Source: Chitinophagaceae bacterium
Lineage (GTDB): Bacteria > Bacteroidota > Bacteroidia > Chitinophagales > Chitinophagaceae
Direction of reading: 5' to 3'
NCBI GenBank assembly: GCA_024707305.1
Contig: JANPZZ010000001.1
Span: forward strand, 62,001-126,000
DNA length: 64,000 nt
Position numbers and translations under genes: made by a program. Below the pieces are notes generated by a model. The model was not told where the DNA came from, searched no databases, and saw only the letters and a list, made by a program, of their open reading frames with translations. Below, piece after piece: positions 56,086 to 64,000 of this stretch; the first letter of the stretch is position 1, and each line of letters begins with the position of its first letter.

Positions 56086-57403
56086 TTATCGTACTAATTC
56101 TCCTTTGATCCTGAGCAACTCGGTTTCCGCCAGCTTCATCGCATATCGTGCTGCAATTAGCCGGTTATTGGCCAGCTCAAGGCTGTTTTGCGCTTCACGA
56201 AGCTGAACCAGCGTAGCAAATCCCAGTTTATACGACTGAAATACGATGTCTACGTTCTCACGTGCCAGCAGGATGTTTTCCTCTTCCAAAGCCAGCGAAC
56301 GTTTTTGCAGATCGTAGTTTTTATATGCTACAACGATGTCAATATTGATTCGTGTGCGCTGGTTTTCATAAATAAGTTTCCGGTAGTTGATATCCAATTC
56401 CGCCTGGCGCATCAGCCGCTTTACATTAAAACGGTTGAAGATGGGAATCGTAGCCGTGAGGCCATAGTTAAAACCCTTGCCCTGGTTAAAGAGCGGCTGA
56501 AAGGGGTTGATTACTGTTTTATTATCGGTTCTTGTAAAGTTGTAGGCAGAATTAAAATTGAGCAAAGGCCAGCGATCGGCTTTTTCTTTCCTTTAAAGTC
56601 AATTCAGCAATTGTAATATTTTTTTGCGCAAGCAGCAGGGCAGGACTGGTATTTTCAACATCAGCCTGCATGTCGCCTAAAACAATTTCCGTATTCAGCG
56701 GAATGGAATCGCTCACTTCGAAAAAAGTTCCGTAGTTGCTGTTCATTGCGAGCAACAGGCGATCTTTCAACTGATCGATTAAAGTTAGCTGTGCAAGACG
56801 AAGTGCTTTTTGTGCATTCAGGTCAACCTTGCTTTGCAACAGGTCGGGCTTTGCACCTGTGCCAATATCCAGTTTGTACTGCGCAAGGCGTACTCGCTCC
56901 TCATTCAATGTAATCTGTTCTTCAACCGCACGCAGTTGTTGTTTCTGGCGTACAATATCATAATAGGTAGTAATCACGGTTGCCACGGAATTCACCACCT
57001 GGTCTTTTATGATTAATGAACCCAATTCCACCAGTTCGCCCGCTTTCTCCCGGGTAGCAAACATACGCAAACCATCAAACAAGGTCCAGCTGGCTGAAAG
57101 CGTTGCTCCGGTATTATGCGAGCGTATATTGTTTTGTTCGCGTTTTGTACCATCCGCAAGTGTCTGGCGCTGGTCGTTATTGTTCCAGGTTGTATTTGCA
57201 ACCCCATTCAATGTGGGTAGGAAGGCAGCATCCCGAAAACGATAATCCAATGCGGCAACGAGGCTGTCGTTTTTGGCAAGCTGAATGTCATAATTGTTCT
57301 GCAGCGCGGTTGCAATCGCTTCTTCCAGCGTCAACGTGCGCTGCGCCTGACAAAATATGCCTGTAAAAAAGATGGATACTACTATTAAAGCTATTCTTCT
57401 CAT
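56086..57403 (-). CDS. TolC-family outer-membrane efflux protein (frame broken once)
   Basis: Channel component of a tripartite RND pump. Start taken at 57403 (MRRIALIVVSIFFTGIFCQA), a signal peptide; a TTG lies three codons upstream. Joined length about 438 residues, with two TolC repeats: LTLEEAIATALQNNYDIQLA, LDIGTGAKPDLLQSKVDLNA, then YKLGFATLVQLREAQNSLEL and NNRLIAARYAMKLAETELLR. The helix pairs and the LGxxxxxDLL/LVQLxEAQ words are diagnostic. An extra A near 56590-56594 breaks the frame after LKERKA. It is last in the adaptor-pump-channel operon on the minus strand. Confidence 0.88.
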
Positions 57404-57421
57404 GCTCGTCAATAATAAAAA

Positions 57422-60400
57422 TTAGGATCTGTGTTCATTCTCAACTACAGGCACTGCCTCGTCAACGGCAGTGGGATACAGTTTCTCCATCTCACTTATT
57501 TTCTTTTTACCAGACATATAAACATACATCGCTGGTAAAACGAAAAGCGTAAGCACGAGTGAGAACATGATACCGCCAGTGATTACAATACCAAGCGGAA
57601 TCCGGCTGGTGGCAGCTGCGCCCAATGAAAGCGCGAGCGGCAATGCGCCTAAAGCCATCGCCAAACTCGTCATCAGGATCGGGCGAAGACGTTGTACCGA
57701 AGAGAAAATGGCCGCATCTTTTTTCGCCATTCCTTTCATCCGGTTCTGGTTTGCAAATTCCACAATCAGGATACCGTTCTTCGTCACAAGACCAATCAAC
57801 ATGATCATACCAATTTGTGAAAAGATATTATCTGTTTGTCCGAAGATTTTCAGCGATAATAAACCACCGGCAAAGGCCATCGGCACAGTCACCATGATAA
57901 TAAATGGATCGCGGAAACTTTCAAACTGTGCAGCAAGAATCAGGTAAATCAATCCGAGTGCGAGAATCAATGCGAAGAATGTATTGCTTCCACTCTCTGC
58001 AAAATCACGTGATGACCCGGTAAGCGATGTTGCAAAAGTTTCGTCAAGCAATTTGTCTGCAATACGCTGCATTTCTTTTACCCCGTCACCAATTGTTTTA
58101 CCCGGTTGTAAACCTGCAGAAATGGTAGCAGATTTATAGCGGTTAAAGTGATAAATAGTGGGAGGGGTGTTTGATTCTTCAATATTTACCAGGTTATCGA
58201 GGCTGATCAATTCGCCACGGTTGTTTCGAATAAACAATGCTTTCAAATCATTTGGATCATCGCGGTCACTGCGCGCCACCTGCCCGATTACCTGGTATTG
58301 TTTACCATCCTTGGTAAAATATCCAAGGCGACGATTACTATATGCTAACTGCAAAGTTTCAGAGATGTCGTTAACGCTAACCCCCCAGTTCGCTTGCTTT
58401 TAAGCGATCAATCATCACACGCAGTTCGGGTTTATTAAACTTCAGGTTTACATCTACCTGCTGCAGTACATCACTTTGATTCGCTTCCTCCAGGAATTGC
58501 GGTAAAATTTCTGTGAGTTTATCAAACCGGTTATTCTGAATAACAAATGCTACGGGTTGTCCACCACGACGGTTTACCTGTATCGTTTGCTCCTGAATGG
58601 CGAATGCACGACCTTCATTAAACTTCGGCAGGTTTCGGTTCACCATATTTACAATCTCTTCCTGCGAACGTTCCCTTTCAGATGGATCCACCAGCGTTAC
58701 ACGTACAAAACCGGTATTTGCATTTCCTGATCCGGAAAATCCGGGCGAAGTAACACTGAGTACAATTTGTTTTTCGGGAACCGAATCAATCATAAATCCG
58801 GTGAGCCTGTCCACAAATTTGTCCATCGCATCAAATGAAGTTCCTTCGGGCGCACTCAGTTGCAATCGGAACTGGCTGCGATCTTCCATAGGCGCCAATT
58901 CGGATGGGAGAGTACTATAGATAAAATAGATGGTTGCAATACAGGAAGCGATGATCACGAAGGCCAGCCATTTTACCTTCATAAATCCTTTCAACGCGCG
59001 CTCGTAACCATTTTCCAAACCGCGGAAAAAAGGTTCTGTTTTGCGATAGAACCAACTATGCTGGTGTACATTCTTTTTACTCAGCTTTACGTTCAATACC
59101 GGCGTAAGTGTGAGTGATACAAAAGCAGAGATCAATACCGCCCCGGCCACCACGATGCCAAATTCGCGGAACAAACTGCCCACAAATCCTTCAAGGAAGA
59201 TGATGGGAATAAACACAACAGCAAGTGTGATGGAGGTAGCGATTACGGCAAAATAAATTTCTTTGGAACCTTCCTTGGCCGCCTGCCATTTGCCCATGCC
59301 TTTCTCCATCTTTTTATAGATGTTTTCCGTCACCACAATACCATCATCCACCACCAGGCCGGTAGCCAGTACAATCGCCAGCAACGACAATACATTGATA
59401 GTATAACCCATCACGTACATGATAAAGAAAGCTCCAATCAAACAAACAGGAATATCGATCAATGGACGAAGGGCAATCAGCCAGTCGCGGAAGAAGAGAT
59501 AGATAATCAGTACCACCAGTACAATGGCAATGATCAAAGTCTCTTCAACTTCCAAAATGGATCGTTTGATAAATTTCGTTTGGTCGAGCGCGATCTTAAT
59601 GCTGATGTCTTCCGGAACATCTTTTTTAATTTGTTCCAAACGTCTGTAGAACTCATCGCTGATCTCTACATAGTTTGAACCAGGCTGTGGTATCACCGCC
59701 AGGGCAATCATGGGGATACCACTTTCTTTCAGGACGGTTTCTTCGTTTTCCGGACCGAGTACAACATCGCCAATATCTTTTACTTTAATATCAGCGCCAT
59801 TCACATTGCGGATGATGATGTTTTCAAATTCTTCTTCAGTATTGAGCCGACCGAAAGTGCGTACGGTCAGTTCCGTCGCGTCACCGGCAATTTTACCCGA
59901 GGGGAGTTCCACGTTTTCGCGCATGAGAGCGGATTGTACGTCGCCGGGAGTGAGTGAGTATGCGCTCAATTTTGCAGGATCAATCCAGATACGCATCGCG
60001 TAGCGTTTCTCACCCCAAATCTGAATACCACTTACGCCAGGAATAGTTTGCAGTCTTTCTACAAGAACGTTGTTGGCATATTCCGTTATCTGTAACTGGT
60101 TGCGAGTGTTACTTTGAACGGTCATTGATAAGATAGCATCCGAGGAAGCATCCGCTTTGGCAACCACAGGAGGTGCTTCCAGATCGGGTGGGAGAGAACG
60201 GGTAGCCTGCGATACTTTATCGCGCACATCATTCGCTGCAGCTTCCAGGTCTACACCCAGTTCAAACTCCACGTTGATATTACTCGTTCCGTTACTACTG
60301 GATGATTCAATATTCTTGATACCGGCGATACCATTGATAGCTTTCTCCAATGGCTCGGTAATTTGTGTTTCGATAATATCCGCATTGGCGCCACCATAAC

Positions 60401-60548
60401 TGGTTCGCACACTGATATTCGGCGGATCAATCGCCGGATAGTCGCGAACGCCCAAAAATTTAAATGCGATCACCCCAAATACCACAATCACAATATTCAA
60501 CACAATGGCCAAAACGGGGCGTCGCAAACTGAGTTCGGAGATATTCAT
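57422..60548 (-). CDS. RND efflux pump, HAE1/AcrB-type inner-membrane transporter (frame broken once)
   Basis: Start chosen at 60548 (MNISELSLRRPVLAIVLNIV), the standard AcrB opening with cytosolic tip and first helix. Joined length about 1,041 residues. Motifs: IETQITEPLEKAINGIAGIK, the transmembrane proton-relay aspartates in LATGLVVDDGIVVTENIYKK, PIIFLEGFVGSLFREFGIVV, LSVTSPGFSGSGNANTGFVR, and second-half LIGLVTKNGILIVEFANQNR with the relay lysine region and RLRPILMTSLAMALGALPLA. A C6 run at 58381-58386 (plus strand), where five fit, breaks the frame at ASELG-VSVNDI. Specificity among drugs or lipids cannot be told. Confidence 0.93.
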
Positions 60549-60620
60549 TGAAATCTTAGAATTTATTGGTTTCGGTTTGTTGTCGTGCTGTACATCAGTC
60601 AACAACGCTCCATGAACGCA

Positions 60621-61672
60621 TTATTCAACGATCTTATTGATGGCAATTGGTGCATCGGGGCGGGTGCTCAACAAGCCTGTTACCACAACCGTATCACCTT
60701 TTTGCAGACCTTCCACAATTTGAATACGGGCAGAATCACGGATGCCGGTGGTTACATCTACAAAGCGTGCGAATCCTCCTTCGTATTTAATCACTTTCTT
60801 CCCACGTGCCTGTGGCAGTACCGCTTGGGTTGGAACCAGTATTGCATTGGGATCGGGATCAAAGCTCAGCTGCACTTTTGCGAATGCGCCTGGCAGCAAT
60901 TTGGGATCATTTTGCTGGATAACGGAACGTACCATCAGACTTCGGGTGGTCGGCGTTACCGCAGATTCAGTCGCAATGATCCTTGCCGTGTATTTCTGGG
61001 AAGCACCCTGGTAAGTAAAATTCACTGTTCTTCCGGGTTGCATCTGTGCACTGTATTTCTCAGGAACAGTGAAGTCCATTTTTAGCAGGCTGGTCTGGTT
61101 GATAACCGCGATCACATCGGCAGGCGTCACATATGCGCCGGGGCTGATATTTTTCAAACCCAGCTTGCCATTAAAAGGTGCCCGGATTTCAGTTTTAGAA
61201 ATGCTGGTGCGAATGATTTCGATATCCGCTTTGATATTATTTACGTTCAACAGGCTGGCGTCGTAATCAGCTTTGCTGATACCCTGGATTTCCAGCAATT
61301 GTGAAGAGCGTTTTTCGTTTGTTTCGGCAATCTGTAATTGAACCTGCAGCTTTTTCAGCTGCGCCTGCAGATCCTCATCGTATAATTTGGCAATCAGCGT
61401 ACCTTTTGAAACGGTGCGGCCTTCGGCAACATTCAGGTACACGATGCGCCCCGAAACTTCGGGATGAATCTCGGTGGATTCGTTTGCAATGATATTACCC
61501 GGAACTTCAATGTTTTCGGCAAAAGTCTGAGCCTTTACAATAATTGCATCCACTTTCGCCGGACCGGCATTACCCCTGGCAGGGGCGGCAGTTTTGCTGT
61601 CTTTTTTCCGCCACATGACACCAGAGCCAGGATAGCCAACGCGATGAAAGGCAATTTCAATCGTAGAATCAT
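60621..61672 (-). CDS. RND efflux periplasmic adaptor lipoprotein (frame broken once)
   Basis: True start is the ATG at 61672 (MILRLKLPFIALAILALVSC), a lipoprotein signal with lipobox LVSCGG; a missing A in the run near 61602-61607 hides it. Joined length about 350 residues: lipoyl half-motifs VEVPGN-type (ENIEVPGNIIANESTEIHPE and APFNGKLGLKNISPGAYVTP), an alpha-hairpin with coiled-coil (LYDEDLQAQLKKLQVQLQIA), a beta-barrel (VNFTYQGASQKYTARIIATE) and a membrane-proximal domain (ILVPTQAVLPQARGKKVIKY). It links the pump to the TolC-like channel and is first of the operon. Confidence 0.9.
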
Positions 61673-62325
61673 CTGTTTCTTTATTGGGGTTTAAAGTTCG
61701 GGTTTTCCGGCGAGCCGTCCCGGAAAACTCCAAAGTTAATGTTCGGCCACTAAAGGCATGGATAAGACGCCAGAACTTTGGCGTTCATGCGATTAGGAAG
61801 CAGGAGCGAGGATAAGCGGAAAATAGGGCAGATAAACGGCGGAGAGGGAAATGGGGAAATGAGAAAATGTGAAAATGTGTAAATGTGGAAATGTGAGAAT
61901 CGTGAAACAAGAGACCTGGCGGCAATCGGCAAACGGCAAACGTGAAATAATATATCATTGTCGTAGGGACGCGCTGCCGCGCGTCCTCGTCCGTGCCGCA
62001 AACGTGAAAGTCGTGCGAAAAAATCATTCATTGAAAACCCGGTAACTCATTTCCCGCGCTCAAAGAATTGTTCCGGTTCTTGAACTTTAATAAGACCTCC
62101 GCGTGCTCCGCGAGGACCTCAGCGCACTCCGCGTGAAACTTGCGAGAGAGTCGGCAAACGGCAAACGGCAAGCGGCAAACGTGAAAAGAAATGTGCAATG
62201 AAATTCACAAAATCATGAATTAATTTCCTCATTTCCTCATTTCCCCATTTCCTCATTTCCTCATTTTCACATTTCCTCATTTGCACATTTTCACATTTTC
62301 TCATTTCCCCATTTCCTCTCTCGCC
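61673..62325. other. Intergenic region packed with several short repeat families
   Basis: From left: GGAAATGGGGAAATGAGAAAATGTG words (61848-61905); CGGCAAACGGCAAACGTGAAA (61920-61946); a palindrome GGACGCGCTGCCGCGCGTCC (61966-61985); CTCCGCGTGCTCCGCGAGGA and GCACTCCGCGTGAAAC words (62097-62140); CGGCAAACGGCAAGCGGCAAA (62150-62180); and TTTCCTCATTTCCTCATTTC words (62222-62320). No gene is seen. The upstream region of the efflux operon is at its left end. Confidence 0.7.
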
Positions 62326-63456
62326 TCACGATTTCTTCGCCACCGGCAACAACATTCTCTTCACCTTATTCGACTTATGCAACAAGTCCTGTTTGTCGTT
62401 GCTTAAAATTGTGACATGCCCCATCTTGCGGCCAGGTTTGGTTTGTTGCTTCCCATAGAGATGCACAAATGCGTTGTCGATCTTCAACATTTCTTCCAAA
62501 CCCTCATAACCCACCGGGCCACTATGACCGTCGGCGCCAATGATATTGACCATAATCGAAGGCAGGATAGCAGCCGTATTTCCCAATGGATAATTCAACA
62601 TAATCCGCCAAAGCATATCGAACTGTGAACTATAATGCGCTTCAATCGTATGATGCCCACTATTGTGTACACGTGGTGCCGTTTCATTTACAAATACATC
62701 GCCTTTTTTATCGACAAACAATTCCACTGCAAATAAACCAGGCGATTTAAAATTCCGCACAACTGAAAGTGAAATCGCTTCAATCTTCCACAAAGTCTTT
62801 TCATCAATTTCAGCAGGGCAAAGCTGGTAATCGAGTAGATTAAGATCGGGATCAAAAAGCATTTCTACAGGAGGGTAGAGTGCTGTCTGTCCATCAGCAT
62901 TGATGGCAACCATTTGCGCAATCTCTTTTTTGATATCAACTGCTTTTTCAAGAACAGAAGGCGCATCGAAACCCAGGGAAATCGCTTCCGCATCTTTGAT
63001 CATCTGCACGCCCTTCCCATCGTATCCTCCTTCACCCAGTTTATGCACTGCAGGTAAAAAATCCACAGAGGCTTCCAGTTCTGCACGGCTTAACGTGATT
63101 TTAAAACCCGCAGTGGGGATTTCGTGTTGCTGATAATATTCTTTCTGTAAAATCTTATTTTTTATGGTTCGCAAAACGGCTGGCGATGGGTATACTTTTA
63201 CCCCTTCTTTTTCCAGTTTCTCGAGCGCATCTACATTTACGTTTTCGATCTCAATCGTAATTGCGTCCAGATTTTTACCAAAATTGTAAACGGCATCAAA
63301 ATCGCGAATACTACCTTTCGTAAAATGATGACATAAATGTGCTGCGGGGCATTCCGCGTCATCTTCCATCACAAAAGTTTCAACCGGGTAGTTGGCCGCG
63401 GCCTGTAATAACATGCGACCCAACTGGCCGCCACCGAGAATTCCGACTTTTAACAT
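62326..63456 (-). CDS. purK: 5-(carboxyamino)imidazole ribonucleotide synthase PurK
   Basis: ATP-grasp enzyme that carboxylates AIR to N5-CAIR, the substrate of PurE. The 376-residue protein has the N-terminal nucleotide-like loop KVGILGGGQLGRMLLQAAAN, the ATP-grasp segments LGEGGYDGKGVQMIKDAEAI, EKAVDIKKEIAQMVAINADG and ETAPRVHNSGHHTIEAHYSS with the metal ligands, and the C-terminal VHLYGKQQTKPGRKMGHVTI. All are diagnostic of PurK. The start at 63456 is sound. The stop lies next to the TTTCCTC repeat stretch. Confidence 0.95.
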   Translation of the reverse strand: MLKVGILGGGQLGRMLLQAAANYPVETFVMEDDAECPAAHLCHHFTKGSIRDFDAVYNFGKNLDAITIEIENVNVDALEKLEKEGVKVYPSPAVLRTIKNKILQKEYYQQHEIPTAGFKITLSRAELEASVDFLPAVHKLGEGGYDGKGVQMIKDAEAISLGFDAPSVLEKAVDIKKEIAQMVAINADGQTALYPPVEMLFDPDLNLLDYQLCPAEIDEKTLWKIEAISLSVVRNFKSPGLFAVELFVDKKGDVFVNETAPRVHNSGHHTIEAHYSSQFDMLWRIMLNYPLGNTAAILPSIMVNIIGADGHSGPVGYEGLEEMLKIDNAFVHLYGKQQTKPGRKMGHVTILSNDKQDLLHKSNKVKRMLLPVAKKS

Positions 63457-63534
63457 GCCGGCAAAGATAGCGGAGGTATTATTTTTTAGTATAAATAATT
63501 TATGACATCATAAGAGATAGCAATCTCAGGGAAC

Positions 63535-64000
63535 TTATTCCACTTCAAAATAATCCGAGTCAATTCTCTTAATTTCATAACTGTTTTGAACGGCGACGCC
63601 GAGGTTATAATCAATCATATACTGAGCCAGTTGTTCCCCGTCAATAAGGACTATTTTAACCTCCATTTGTGATGCGTAAGTCATCGCTTCTTTAGAAAAA
63701 ATCGGAAGTGGTAATGAAAACCCCTTTTTTAGCTCTTTGCCCGGCTAATGCGCCAACAAATTTTTGAATCTCTGGCCTTGATATAATTCCTTCCCAACGT
63801 TTGGCTTGAACGTAGATGACGTCTAACCCTAACTTATCTTCCTTTATTATCCCATCAATACCTTCATCATTTGTATACTTCGTAGCTTTACCTGCCTCCG
63901 CAATCGAGCCACCATACCCCATTTTAACCAAAAAGCTCCACAACTATTTTTTTCGAAGAATCCTGGATGTACTGATTTAAGTTTATCCAACAATTCATGT
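63535..64000 (-). CDS. Mrr-type restriction endonuclease, 3' part (frame broken three times, runs off the edge)
   Basis: Mrr proteins cut foreign or modified DNA with a PD-(D/E)xK nuclease domain. Joining frames gives HELLDKLKSVHPGFFEKIVV, ELLVKMGYGGSIAEAGKATK, GIDGIIKEDKLGLDVIYVQA with KRW (catalytic Asp and QxK as QAKRW), QKFVGALAGQRAKKGVFITT and a C-terminus IVLIDGEQLAQYMIDYNLGV with SYEIKRIDSDYF, all typical of the Mrr C-terminal half. Extra bases occur in runs near 63696-63701, 63930-63934 and 63957-63963. The N-terminal winged-helix domain lies beyond the window. Stop TAA at 63535. Confidence 0.82.

Overview
The window reads as chromosome of a Bacteroidota bacterium, most likely Chitinophagaceae (order Chitinophagales). 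Supporting signs are the bL28-bL33-DUF4295-FtsY cluster, a long minus-strand run of mltG, secG, a TPR protein, lptE, a sigma-54 activator and miaB, two carboxypeptidase-regulatory-like outer-membrane receptors, BshC (bacillithiol synthesis), candidate -7 boxes of the type TAnnTTTG, and many intergenic repeats. All family calls come from reading the translated sequence; no database search was run.

Layout. 1-2593: a dihydroorotase-like protein without its metal-binding histidines, a DUF4397 lipoprotein and a membrane protein. 2594-5122: no protein genes, but REP-like palindromes and a ten-unit tandem array (about 197 bp per unit) derived from a tRNA-Pro(GGG) gene, ending at a near-complete tRNA that carries a 19-nt T-loop insertion. 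5123-17142: AsmA-like protein, TrmH-like methyltransferase, thioredoxin-fold proteins, YihY, then the mltG-to-miaB run. 17298-31003: outer-membrane receptor, LysE exporter, ATP-grasp enzyme, two Fe-S oxidoreductase subunits separated by repeat elements, phosphoribosyltransferase, phosphosugar mutase, Pcm and dihydrolipoyl dehydrogenase. 31367-37534: second receptor, aspartyl protease, SDR and MATE pump. 37740-42770: ribosomal proteins, FtsY, gluconate-type kinase and RimO. 42984-45480: small, broken or orphan genes and a gene-poor stretch.

45772-53770 is the most coherent metabolic locus. It holds the four enzymes needed to convert trans-4-hydroxy-L-proline to 2-oxoglutarate: 4-hydroxyproline epimerase, D-hydroxyproline dehydrogenase, a DapA-family deaminase and 2-oxoglutarate-semialdehyde dehydrogenase. 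A GH127 (beta-L-arabinofuranosidase family) enzyme sits between the epimerase and the dehydrogenase. GH127 enzymes include ones that strip arabinose from hydroxyproline-linked arabinosides of plant extensins, so I infer a locus for using hydroxyproline arabinosides. 53825-63456 carries bshC, purE, an RND efflux operon and purK. The right edge holds an Mrr-type restriction endonuclease.

Sequence quality. More than 20 conserved genes are interrupted by single-base shifts, most at homopolymer runs and mostly one extra base. I read these as uncorrected sequencing errors and give each such gene as one feature spanning its frames.
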